Assembly: GCF_003002065.1 (NCBI RefSeq)
Contig: NZ_PVZG01000009.1
Location: forward strand, 276,582-340,581
Source: Pseudosporangium ferrugineum
GTDB taxonomy: Bacteria > Actinomycetota > Actinomycetes > Mycobacteriales > Micromonosporaceae
Direction of reading: 5' to 3'
Length of the DNA: 64,000 nt
A model generated the notes under the pieces. It did not search any database. It was not told where the DNA came from and worked only from the letters and a program-made list of their open reading frames with translations. Position numbers and translations under genes: made by a program. Below, one piece after another: positions 33,498 to 41,135 of this stretch (the first letter of the stretch is position 1; each line of letters starts with the position of its first letter).

Positions 33498-34585
33498 TCG
33501 AGAAGCGGACGGCGATCAGGCTGACGGACGGCCGGGAGCTGATCTACTTCGACGAGACGCCGGCGGAGGACCGCACCGCGTGGCCGGACACCCGCGAGCT
33601 GCCGCCCCCGCCGCCGACCTCGCAGCTGCGCTACGACCCGCTGGTCGACGAGTGGGTGGCGGTGGCGGCGCATCGGCAGACGCGGACGTTCCTGCCGCCG
33701 TCGGACAAGTGCCCGCTGTGCCCGTCCACTCCGGACTTCGCCAGCGAGATCCCGGCGCCGGACTACGACGTCGTGGTCTTCGAGAACCAGTTCCCGTCGT
33801 TCAGCGACCGGGTCAAGGCCGGCGAGATCACCGAGCTGACCGACATGGTCCCGGTCCGGCCGGGCGTCGGCCGCGCCGAGGTGGTCTGCTTCACCAGCGA
33901 CCACAACAGCTCCTTCGGCGCGCTCACGCCCGAACGCGTCCGCACGGTCATCGACGTCCTCGCGGACCGCACCACCGAGATGTCGGCCCTGCCGGGCGTC
34001 GAGCAGGTCTTCCCGTTCGAGAACCGGGGCATCGAGATCGGCGTGACCCTGAGCCACCCGCACGGCCAGATCTACGCGTACCCGATGATCACCCCGCGGA
34101 CGAAGGCCATGCTCGCCGCGGCCCGCCGCCACGCCGACTCCACCGGCGGCCGCAACCTCTACGCGGACATCCTGGCCGCGGAGCAGAAGGCGGAGGTCCG
34201 CATCGTCGGCGCCAACGACCACTGGACCGCGTACGTCCCGGCAGCGGCCCGCTGGCCCTTCGAGGTGCAACTGGCCCCGAACCGCCACGTCCTCGACATC
34301 CCGGCCCTGACCCCCGCGGAACGCGACGCCTTCGCACCGCTGTACCTGGACATCCTGCGCCGCTTCGACGCCCTCTTCGCCAAGCCGATGCCCTACATAG
34401 CCGCCTGGCACCAGGCCGTGACCGGCGCCGACCGCCACCTCGGCTACCTCCACCTCCAGCTCTTCAGCATCCGCCGAGCCGCAGACAAACTGAAGTTCCT
34501 GGCCGGCTCCGAATCAGCCATGGGCGCCTTCATCAACGACATAATCCCCGAAAAAGCCGCCCAACAACTCCGCGAAGCCCTCTAG
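33494..34585 (+). CDS. galT: Galactose-1-phosphate uridylyltransferase
   Basis: 363 residues from GTG 33494 (GTGA overlap with the DeoR gene). Zinc-site cysteines in DKCPLCPS, the conserved FENQFPSFS block, and the active-site SHPHGQIYAYP, where the second His becomes uridylylated. C-terminal WHQAVTGADRHLGYLHLQLFS is also typical. It interconverts galactose-1-P/UDP-glucose and UDP-galactose/glucose-1-P (Leloir pathway). No galK or galE is next to it. Complete length for the actinobacterial form. Confidence 0.95.
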   Translation: MIEKRTAIRLTDGRELIYFDETPAEDRTAWPDTRELPPPPPTSQLRYDPLVDEWVAVAAHRQTRTFLPPSDKCPLCPSTPDFASEIPAPDYDVVVFENQFPSFSDRVKAGEITELTDMVPVRPGVGRAEVVCFTSDHNSSFGALTPERVRTVIDVLADRTTEMSALPGVEQVFPFENRGIEIGVTLSHPHGQIYAYPMITPRTKAMLAAARRHADSTGGRNLYADILAAEQKAEVRIVGANDHWTAYVPAAARWPFEVQLAPNRHVLDIPALTPAERDAFAPLYLDILRRFDALFAKPMPYIAAWHQAVTGADRHLGYLHLQLFSIRRAADKLKFLAGSESAMGAFINDIIPEKAAQQLREAL

Positions 34586-34612
34586 CCCTAAGCCCTAACC
34601 GCCCCCAAAGCC

Positions 34613-34712
34613 GCACTGCGCCCGCCTGTGTCGAGGGCGCCAAAACACACAAGGCGCCCTCTGCCGTGGTGTGTTTTGGCGTCCTCGACACAGGCTCCCA
34701 GGGGCGCAGTGC
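34613..34712. repeat. 100-nt imperfect hairpin element downstream of galT
   Basis: A 27-bp stem (34624-34650 with 34669-34695, one G.T pair) and an 18-nt loop that itself holds GGCGCC. Beyond a 6-nt bulge (34696-34701), a further 11-bp stem (34613-34623 with 34702-34712). Far larger than an ordinary terminator. It could be a terminator, or a MITE/REP-like mobile repeat. No flanking target duplication was found by eye. Confidence 0.65.
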
Positions 34713-34740
34713 CCGCCGAGCGAAGCGAGGCCATGTAACA

Positions 34741-34768
34741 GCGGGGGGCCCGGGACAAGGCCCCCCGC
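34741..34768. terminator. Hairpin terminator between galT and adhE (convergent)
   Basis: Perfect 10-bp stem GCGGGGGGCC (34741-34750) with 34759-34768 and an 8-nt loop CGGGACAA. The loop and its flank (GCCCGGGACAAGGC) recur without the stem near 34830. It lies 185 nt beyond the adhE stop. Confidence 0.55.
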
Positions 34769-34952
34769 AGGGAAGGGACGGCAGGCGATCACCTACCAGC
34801 CGCTCTCCGCCCGAGGAAACCGGTCGGCGCCCGGGACAAGGCATGCCGGACCGGCGGGCGACTCCTCGTGCGACGCGACCGTCATCCGTTCTGTTAGAGA
34901 AAACGAGCCGCGTACCCCTTGGTTACGCATCCTAAACATCACATTTGAGTGA

Positions 34953-37883
34953 TCAGCGGCTTTCGCCGAAATACGCCGCCTTCATCAGCCGCTCCAGGTC
35001 GGTGAGCATCGGCATGCGGGGGTTTGCCGGCGCGCACTGGTCGAGGTAGGCGTTCATCGCCTGCTGCGGCACCGCGCTGAGGAACGTGTCGCGTTCGATG
35101 CCCAGCGCCTCGAACGAGGGCTCGATGCCTACCGCCGTCCGGAGGCGTTCGACGGCCGCCGCGTACGATTCGACGCCCTGCTGCGGGGTGTCCGCGGGGA
35201 GGCCGAGCATCCGGGCGATGTCCTGGAACCGTTCCGGGGCCACGTACCGTTCGTACTTGGGCCAGGCGGTCAGCTTCGCCGGCACCGTACCGTTGTGGCG
35301 GATGACGTGCGGCAGCAGGATCGCGTTGGTCCGGCCGTGCGCGATGTGGAACGTCGCCCCGAGGGTGTGCGCCATGGCGTGGACGATGCCGAGGAACGCG
35401 TTGCCGAAGGCCATGCCGGCGATGGTGCCGGCGTTGTGCATCTTCTCCCGCGCGACCGGGTCGGCCGCACCGTTGCGTACGGCGTTCTCCAGGTTGCCGA
35501 AGATCAGCCTGATGGCGTGCAGCGCCAGGCCGTCGGTGTAGTCGTTGGCGTAGACCGACACGTACGCCTCGGTGGCGTGGGTGAGCGCGTCGAAGCCGCT
35601 GTCCGCGGTCACGGCCGGCGGCAGGTCGGCGGTCAGCTCCGGGTCGACGATGGCGACGCTGGGCGTCAGCGCGTAGTCGGCGAGCGGGTACTTCTGGCCG
35701 GTCGCGGTGTCGGTGATGACCGCGAACGGGGTCACCTCGGCGCCCGTACCGGAGGTGGTCGGGATGCAGACCAGGTGGGCGAGCTTGCCGAGGGTGGGGA
35801 ACCGGAACGCCCGCTTCCGTACGTCGAAGAACTTCTCGCGCATGTCCGCGAAGTCGACGTCCGGGTGCTCGTACAGCAGCCACATCACCTTCGCCGCGTC
35901 GATGGGCGAGCCGCCGCCGAGGGCGATGATGGTGTCCGGCCGGAAGCTCCGCATGACGGCGGCGCCGCGCTGCACCGTACCGATGCTCGGTTCGGGTTCG
36001 ACATCGTCGATGACCTGGATCGTCACCGGGCCGGGGCGCTCGCGGAGGACGCGGCTGACCCGGTCGACGTAGCCGAGGCGGGTCATCGTCGGGTCGGCCA
36101 CGATGGTCACCCGCTGCACGTCCGGCATGTCCCGCAGGTAGCGGATGGCGTGCGGCTCGAAGAACGTCTTCGACGGCACCTTGAACCACTGCAGGTTGTT
36201 CGTCCGGCGCGCGATGCGCTTGATGTTCAGGAGGTTCACCGCCGAGACATTGTTCGAGACGGACGTACGGCCGTAGCTTCCGCAACCGAGGGTCAGGGAC
36301 GGCAGATACGCGTTGTAGATGTTGCCGATGCCGCCCTGTGAGGCCGGTGCGTTCCAGATGACGCGTACGGCCTTGACGCGCAGCCCGTACTCCTCCGACA
36401 CGGCGGCGTCCCGGGCGTGGATGACGGCGCTGTGGCCGAGGCCGTGGAACTCGACCATCTGTTCGGCGTACCGGAATCCCTGCTCTTCGGTGCCGGCGCG
36501 CAGGACGGCCAGGACCGGGCAGAGCTTTTCCCGGCTCAGCGGCTCGGCCGGGCCGACGGAGCCGATCTCGGCGAGCAGGACCGACGTGTCGGGCGGGACG
36601 GTGAAGCCGGCCTGCGCGGCGATCCACTCCGCCGACCGGCCCACGACGGAGCTGTTCAGCTTGGCGCCCACGCAGTCCTTGCCGGCGCCGTCCGGCGGGA
36701 AGATGAACCGCTCGAGCAGCTCCTTCTCCTCCGGCGTGGCCAGGTACGCGTGCAGCCGCCGGAACCCGCCGAGCGCCTCGTCGGCGATGCTCTCGTCGAG
36801 GATGACGGCCTGCTCGGAGGCGCAGATCATGCCGTTGTCGAACGTCTTGGAGAGCACGATGTCGTGGACGGCCCGCCCGACGTCCGCGGTGGCGTGCACG
36901 TACGCGGGAACGTTGCCGGCTCCAACGCCCAGCGCGGGCTTCCCGGCGGAGTAGGCGGCCCGGACCATGGCGTTGCCGCCGGTAGCGAGGATGACCGAGA
37001 CCCCGTCGTGGTGCATGAGCGCCCGCGTCGCCTCGAGCGACGGCTGCTCGACCCACTGCACGCAGTTCTCGGGCGCCCCGGCCGTCACCGCGGCGTCCCG
37101 GACGACCCGCGCCGCCTCGGCACTGCACCGCTGGGCGTTCGGGTGGAAGGCGAAAATAATCGGATTACGAGTCTTCAGCGCCAGCAACGCCTTGAAGATC
37201 ACCGTCGACGTAGGGTTCGTGACCGGCGTCAGCCCGCACAGCACCCCGACCGGGTCGGCGATCTCCACGATCCCCTCGACCTCGTCCCGCCCGATGACCC
37301 CGACCGTCTTGAGCCCGGTCATGTGGTGCGTGACATGCTCCGCGGCAAACATGTTCTTGACCGCTTTGTCCTCGAACACCCCGCGCCCGGTCTCGTCGAC
37401 GGCAAGCTGAGCGAGAGCACCGTGCCGGTTGAGAGCGGCAACCGACGCCTTCGCGACGATGTGGTCGACCTGCTCCTGCGTGTACGCCCCGAAATCCACC
37501 AGAGCCTTCTCGGCGGCGACGACCAGAGCGTCCACGGCCGCATCCACGGCCGTGCCGGCCGGCTTCCCGTCCACCTGCCCGGCGGTCTTCCCGGCCGGCT
37601 CGGCTTCCGGCGCCTCGGCCTTCTTCCCGGCCGGCTTCTCAGCGACCGGCTTCTCGGCCTTCTTGCCGGCCGGCTTCTCGGCGGCCGGCTTCTCGGCGGC
37701 CGGCTTCTCGGCGGCCTTGGCTTCCTGCGTCTCGGTCTTCTTGGCGGGCGGCTTCTCGGCCGGCTTCTTGGCCCGCTTCCCCGCCGACGTCTCCACCGGC
37801 GCCTCGGCCCGCGCACCGGTGACCGGCGTCTCCGCCGTCACCTCCCGCGGAACTCCTGCCTGCGTCGCCTGCGTCTGCGTCAT
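34953..37883 (-). CDS. adhE: Bifunctional aldehyde-alcohol dehydrogenase with low-complexity N-terminal extension
   Basis: 976 residues, about 100 more than usual. Residues ~1-105 are Lys/Ala/Pro/Glu-rich with repeated AAEKPAAEKPAGKKA-type units and no resemblance to AdhE. From ~110 the acetylating aldehyde dehydrogenase domain follows (TPVTNPTSTVIFKAL, catalytic Cys in NGMICASEQ), then the linker and the iron-dependent alcohol dehydrogenase domain (GGGSPIDAAKVMW; His ligands in HAMAHTLGATFHIAHGRTNA). It converts acetyl-CoA to ethanol with NADH, mainly under low oxygen. The start is ATG 37883; the extension is in frame with normal codon use. AdhE forms spirosome filaments, which the tail could affect. 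Confidence 0.93.
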   Translation of the reverse strand: MTQTQATQAGVPREVTAETPVTGARAEAPVETSAGKRAKKPAEKPPAKKTETQEAKAAEKPAAEKPAAEKPAGKKAEKPVAEKPAGKKAEAPEAEPAGKTAGQVDGKPAGTAVDAAVDALVVAAEKALVDFGAYTQEQVDHIVAKASVAALNRHGALAQLAVDETGRGVFEDKAVKNMFAAEHVTHHMTGLKTVGVIGRDEVEGIVEIADPVGVLCGLTPVTNPTSTVIFKALLALKTRNPIIFAFHPNAQRCSAEAARVVRDAAVTAGAPENCVQWVEQPSLEATRALMHHDGVSVILATGGNAMVRAAYSAGKPALGVGAGNVPAYVHATADVGRAVHDIVLSKTFDNGMICASEQAVILDESIADEALGGFRRLHAYLATPEEKELLERFIFPPDGAGKDCVGAKLNSSVVGRSAEWIAAQAGFTVPPDTSVLLAEIGSVGPAEPLSREKLCPVLAVLRAGTEEQGFRYAEQMVEFHGLGHSAVIHARDAAVSEEYGLRVKAVRVIWNAPASQGGIGNIYNAYLPSLTLGCGSYGRTSVSNNVSAVNLLNIKRIARRTNNLQWFKVPSKTFFEPHAIRYLRDMPDVQRVTIVADPTMTRLGYVDRVSRVLRERPGPVTIQVIDDVEPEPSIGTVQRGAAVMRSFRPDTIIALGGGSPIDAAKVMWLLYEHPDVDFADMREKFFDVRKRAFRFPTLGKLAHLVCIPTTSGTGAEVTPFAVITDTATGQKYPLADYALTPSVAIVDPELTADLPPAVTADSGFDALTHATEAYVSVYANDYTDGLALHAIRLIFGNLENAVRNGAADPVAREKMHNAGTIAGMAFGNAFLGIVHAMAHTLGATFHIAHGRTNAILLPHVIRHNGTVPAKLTAWPKYERYVAPERFQDIARMLGLPADTPQQGVESYAAAVERLRTAVGIEPSFEALGIERDTFLSAVPQQAMNAYLDQCAPANPRMPMLTDLERLMKAAYFGESR

Positions 37884-38016
37884 CTTCGCCCCTCGGCCGC
37901 TCCCAAGGTGCGGACGCCGAAAGCTCGGCCCCGGCCCGCACCGGCGGTGTCCCCCGCCGGTTTCATCCTTGCCCGCGGCCACCCACCCGGACTGCGGGAC
38001 AAAGTAACGGCGCCCC

Positions 38017-38029
38017 GGGCCGAAGGTCC
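38017..38029 (-). promoter_or_regulatory. DosR/DevR-like dyad upstream of adhE
   Basis: GGACCTTCGGCCC on the minus strand, ~135 nt before the adhE start, resembles GGGAC-N-GTCCC type boxes of hypoxia-responsive DosR/DevR regulators. The match is imperfect. An AGGTC-N5-GACCT dyad (38024-38038) overlaps it. Confidence 0.3.
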
Positions 38030-38069
38030 TGTTGACCTCCGTCGCTCCCACCCGCACCTCCCCGCACGC

Positions 38070-38105
38070 ACGAAGGCCCGCCGGCATCCGCCGGCGGGCC
38101 TTCGT
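38070..38105 (-). terminator. Terminator downstream of icd
   Basis: Perfect 16-bp stem (38070-38085 with 38090-38105) and 4-nt loop ATCC. It lies after the icd gene and its tandem-repeat tract in the direction of transcription, and before the adhE promoter region. Confidence 0.75.
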
Positions 38106-38380
38106 ATGCGTCGCGGACGTGCCGCCGGCGGGCCCTCCCGGTGCGTCGCGGGCCCGGCACCGGCGGACCCTCAGGGCGTCGGGGCGCGCGGCACCGCCGA
38201 ACCCTCAGGGCGTCGGGGCGCGCGGCACCGACGGGCCCCTCCCGGTGCGTCGCGGACGTGCCGCCGGCGGGGCCCTCCCGGTGCGTCGCGGGCCCGGCGC
38301 CGGCGGGCCCCTCACGGCGTCGCGGGCGCGGCGCCTGCGGGCCCGCCATGGCGTCGTGGGCGTCGCGGGCGTCGCGGGCG
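38098..38380. repeat. Degenerate 34-37 bp tandem repeat array in the icd 3' region
   Basis: About seven units beginning near 38098, 38132, 38167, 38201, 38235, 38272 and 38307, each with core CCCTCxxGGxGCGTCGCGG and ending in CGGCxCCGxCGG, then a decayed unit with CGTCGCGGG triplets to the icd stop. ORFs across it on either strand read Arg/Gly/Pro-rich nonsense. It fills the ~300-bp gap 3' of icd; no gene is seen. Confidence 0.7.
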
Positions 38381-39595
38381 TCAGGCCAGCTTGCGGGCCA
38401 GGTTCTCGTCGAGGGCGTTCATGAACTCGTCGGTGGTCAGCCACGGGGCGTCCCGGCCGATGAGCAGCGCCAGGTCCTTGGTCATCTGGCCACCCTCGAC
38501 CGTCTCGACGCAGACCTTCTCCAGCGTCTCGGCGAACTGGGTGACCGCCGGGGTCTCGTCGAGCAGGCCGCGGTGCTTGAGGCCGCCGGTCCAGGCGAAG
38601 ATCGACGCGATCGGGTTCGTCGACGTCTTCTCGCCCTTCTGCCACTGGCGGTAGTGGCGGGTGACCGTGCCGTGGGCGGCCTCCGCCTCGACGGTGCGGC
38701 CGTCCGGCGTCATCAGCACGGAGGTCATCAGGCCGAGCGAGCCGAAGCCCTGCGCCACGGTGTCGGACTGCACGTCACCGTCGTAGTTCTTGCACGCCCA
38801 GACGTAGCCGCCCTCCCACTTGAGCGCGGCGGCGACCATGTCGTCGATGAGGCGGTGCTCGTACGTCAGCCCGGCCTTGCGGAAGTCCTCCGCGAACTCG
38901 GTCTCGAAGATCTCCGCGAACAGGTCCTTGAACCGTCCGTCGTACGCCTTCAGGATCGTGTTCTTGGTCGACAGGTAGACCGGGTAGTTACGCGCCAGGC
39001 CGTAGCGGAACGACGCCCGGGCGAAGTCGCGGATCGACTCGTCGTAGTTGTACATGCCCATGGCGACGCCGCCGGCCGGGAAGTCGGTGACCAGGAACTC
39101 CATCGGCTGCGAGCCGTCCTCCGGCGTGAAGGTCAGCGTCAGCTTGCCGGGGCCGGGCGCCACGAAGTCGGTCGCCTTGTACTGGTCGCCGTGGGCGTGG
39201 CGGCCGATGATGATCGGCTTGGTCCAGCCGGGCACGAGCCGGGGCACGTTCGACATGATGATGGGCTCGCGGAAGACGACGCCGCCGAGGATGTTGCGGA
39301 TCGTGCCGTTCGGCGACCGCCACATCTTCTTCAGGCCGAACTCCTCGACGCGAGCCTCGTCCGGCGTGATCGTCGCGCACTTCACGCCGACGCCGTGCCG
39401 CTTGATGGCGTTGGCCGCGTCGATGGTCACCTGGTCGTCGGTCTCGTCGCGGTACTGGATCGACAGGTCGTAGTACTCGAGGTTGACGTCGAGGTAGGGC
39501 AGGATCAGCTGCTCACGGATCTGCTTCCAGATGATCCGGGTCATCTCGTCGCCGTCGAGCTCCACGACCGGGTTGTTGACCTTGATTTTCGCCAT
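38381..39595 (-). CDS. icd: NADP-dependent isocitrate dehydrogenase (dimeric, eukaryotic-like type)
   Basis: 404 residues, full length. MAKIKVNNPVVELDGDEMTRIIW at the start, SPNGTIRNILGG (isocitrate-binding Ser and Asn), RLVPGWTKPIIIGRHAHGDQY, YDGRFKDLF, DDMVAAALKWEGGYVWACKNYDGDVQSD (metal-binding aspartates) and EAAHGTVTRHYRQ (NADP site). It oxidatively decarboxylates isocitrate to 2-oxoglutarate. Codes leftward towards adhE, separated by the repeat array and a terminator. Forms part of the scattered TCA-cycle genes in this window with mdh and sucCD. Confidence 0.97.
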   Translation of the reverse strand: MAKIKVNNPVVELDGDEMTRIIWKQIREQLILPYLDVNLEYYDLSIQYRDETDDQVTIDAANAIKRHGVGVKCATITPDEARVEEFGLKKMWRSPNGTIRNILGGVVFREPIIMSNVPRLVPGWTKPIIIGRHAHGDQYKATDFVAPGPGKLTLTFTPEDGSQPMEFLVTDFPAGGVAMGMYNYDESIRDFARASFRYGLARNYPVYLSTKNTILKAYDGRFKDLFAEIFETEFAEDFRKAGLTYEHRLIDDMVAAALKWEGGYVWACKNYDGDVQSDTVAQGFGSLGLMTSVLMTPDGRTVEAEAAHGTVTRHYRQWQKGEKTSTNPIASIFAWTGGLKHRGLLDETPAVTQFAETLEKVCVETVEGGQMTKDLALLIGRDAPWLTTDEFMNALDENLARKLA

Positions 39596-39706
39596 CGGCC
39601 GGCGCTCCTCTCCCGGGACACATGCTTAGCAGTACGAGCGTACTGCCTTCTGGTTGACGACCGCCGCCGGGCCCGGCCTGGCGCGAGGGTTCTACGCTTT
39701 CTTGCG

Positions 39707-39961
39707 ATGAACCGCACCGAGCACCGTGACGAACGGCCCGATCGGCCCCGGACCAGGATGATCCTGATCGTGACCGCCCTGGCCGCACTGCTGCTCGCCG
39801 TCACGATGAACAGCCTCTGGCTGGTCGGCGCGTCGGTGATCCCGGTCGCGGCCTACGTCCTCCGCGAGCAGTCCCCGGAACTCGCCGCCACCTCCACGGC
39901 CGCGATCCTGGCCGCCGCCGCGAGCCTGATCCTAATCGGCCTGGGCGTGGCGCACTCCTGA
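39707..39961 (+). CDS. Small two-segment membrane protein
   Basis: 84 residues: a charged, Arg/Asp-rich N-terminus (RTEHRDERPDRPRTR), then hydrophobic segments MILIVTALAALLLAVT, LWLVGASVIPVAAYVL and TAAILAAAASLILIGLGVA. No motif with known function. TACGCT 8 nt before the ATG and the lack of an RBS suggest a leaderless transcript. It is divergent from icd and stands alone. Confidence 0.7.
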   Translation: MNRTEHRDERPDRPRTRMILIVTALAALLLAVTMNSLWLVGASVIPVAAYVLREQSPELAATSTAAILAAAASLILIGLGVAHS

Positions 39962-40086
39962 TCCGCCCGGTATCCGGCCGCTGCTCCGCGGCCCGCTCAC
40001 CAACCTCCTCTCGCGAATCGCACCCGGCCACCACGGCCGAGCCTCCCTGTCTCTCCGCGGTCACCGGCGTGGCCGCACCGGCGCTG

Positions 40087-40161
40087 CGGCCCGCCTTGGA
40101 CCTCTTCGAAGATCGGCGGAACGGCCCGCCTTGGACCCCTTCGAGTATCGGCGGAACGGCC
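40087..40161. repeat. 35-bp direct repeat, two copies and a partial third
   Basis: Units start at 40087 and 40122 (CGGCCCGCCTTGGACC...GATCGGCGGAA) with 3 differences between them, and a partial copy starts at 40157. They lie in the 281-bp gap upstream of the MBL-fold gene, just before the two DnaA boxes. No gene is seen in this gap. Confidence 0.65.
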
Positions 40162-40178
40162 CGCCGGCGCTCCGGGCC

Positions 40179-40204
40179 TGTGGACAACCACGCGTTGTGG
40201 ATAA
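40179..40204 (-). promoter_or_regulatory. Two DnaA-box sequences in direct orientation
   Basis: On the minus strand, TTGTCCACA (40179-40187) and TTATCCACA (40196-40204) are 17 bp apart start to start. The first is the actinobacterial preferred box, and the second matches the general consensus exactly. They sit 39-64 bp before the MBL-fold gene start. With only two boxes this is not an origin; it could be a DnaA-regulated promoter or a titration site. Confidence 0.55.
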
Positions 40205-40229
40205 CCCTCGGACCGCCCTCCCGCGTCGA

Positions 40230-40235
40230 TAGGGT
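40230..40235 (+). promoter_or_regulatory. -10 box for leaderless MBL-fold gene
   Basis: TAGGGT ends exactly 7 nt before ATG 40243, and there is no Shine-Dalgarno sequence. Same arrangement as at 11223-11228. Confidence 0.5.
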
Positions 40236-40242
40236 TCCGCCC

Positions 40243-41097
40243 ATGACTGCTGCCACCACCCGGTTCGGGCCCGTCACCGTCATCGCCCTCGACGACGCCG
40301 AGGGCCCGCACTTCGACCTGCGGGAGGACGCGTTCCCGGATGCGACGCCCGAGGACTGGGCCGCCGCCGACGCGCTCGACCCCGGCTCGCTCACCGCCGA
40401 TGGCAGGTGGTGGCTGCGGTTCCGGAGCTTCGCCGTGCGGCACGGCGACGGCGGGCCGGTCGTGCTCGTCGACGCCGGGATCGGGCCGGCCGGGTCACCC
40501 GCCGCGGACTGGGCACCGGTGCCGGGGCGGCTGCCCGAGGCGCTCGCCGAGGCCGGGATCGGCGCCGAGGAGGTGTCGACCATCGTGCTGACGCACCTGC
40601 ACACCGATCACATCGGCTGGGCGGTGCCCGGCGACTCGCCGCTGCGCAACGCGCGGGTGGTGGTGCAGCGGGCGGACGTGACGGCGTACGAGCGGGCGGC
40701 GCCCTCCGCTGTGCAGGACGAGGTGCTGCTCAAGCCGCTCAGGGAGCAGGGCCGGCTGGAAGTGGTCGAGGGCGACGTGCGGCTGTCTCCGGAGGTGCGG
40801 ATCGTCTCCACTCCGGGGCACACGCCCGGCCACCAGTCGGTGCTCGTCGAGTCGGGGGACGACTCGCTGCTCGTCACCGGGGATCTCCTGGTGCACGCGG
40901 TGCAGTTGGTGCGGCCCGAGCTGGCGTATGGCCATGACATGGATGCGGAGCTGGCGCGCCGGTCACGGATGGCCGCGCTGGAGGGTGCTGCTTCCCGTGG
41001 CTCGTTGCTGGGGGTGTCGCATCTGGGGACGGCGTGGAGCCGTACGAGCGCGGGCCGCAGCTGGGGTGCCGCGGACCCGGACCGGAGAAAAGGGTGA
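40243..41097 (+). CDS. MBL-fold metallo-hydrolase
   Basis: 284 residues. Metallo-beta-lactamase fold motifs: VVLVDAGIGP, HLHTDHIGW (HxHxDH metal site), STPGHTPGHQSVLVE (third His), LLVTGDLLVHAVQL (Asp bridging the metals) and a C-terminal SHLGTAW (last His). No signal peptide. It is close to lactonase/AHL-lactonase-type or general hydrolase MBL proteins; the substrate cannot be told. It is convergent with mdh over a shared hairpin. Confidence 0.88.
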   Translation: MTAATTRFGPVTVIALDDAEGPHFDLREDAFPDATPEDWAAADALDPGSLTADGRWWLRFRSFAVRHGDGGPVVLVDAGIGPAGSPAADWAPVPGRLPEALAEAGIGAEEVSTIVLTHLHTDHIGWAVPGDSPLRNARVVVQRADVTAYERAAPSAVQDEVLLKPLREQGRLEVVEGDVRLSPEVRIVSTPGHTPGHQSVLVESGDDSLLVTGDLLVHAVQLVRPELAYGHDMDAELARRSRMAALEGAASRGSLLGVSHLGTAWSRTSAGRSWGAADPDRRKG

Positions 41098-41124
41098 AGG
41101 CCGGACCGCGACGGCCCGGCCTTC
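41096..41124. terminator. Bidirectional terminator between MBL gene and mdh
   Basis: 9-bp stem GAAGGCCGG (41096-41104) with CCGGCCTTC (41116-41124) and an 11-nt loop. It starts within the MBL stop codon and ends 12 nt before the mdh stop. Confidence 0.65.
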
Positions 41125-41135
41125 CACGACGGGGT

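Noticed and set aside
37963..38349. 128-codon minus-strand frame across the icd 3' repeats
   Set aside because: Arg/Gly/Pro-rich sequence dictated by the tandem repeat; no RBS; overlaps the terminator.
40179..40204. Chromosomal replication origin
   Set aside because: Only two DnaA boxes and no dnaA, dnaN or gyr genes nearby; actinobacterial origins have many boxes.
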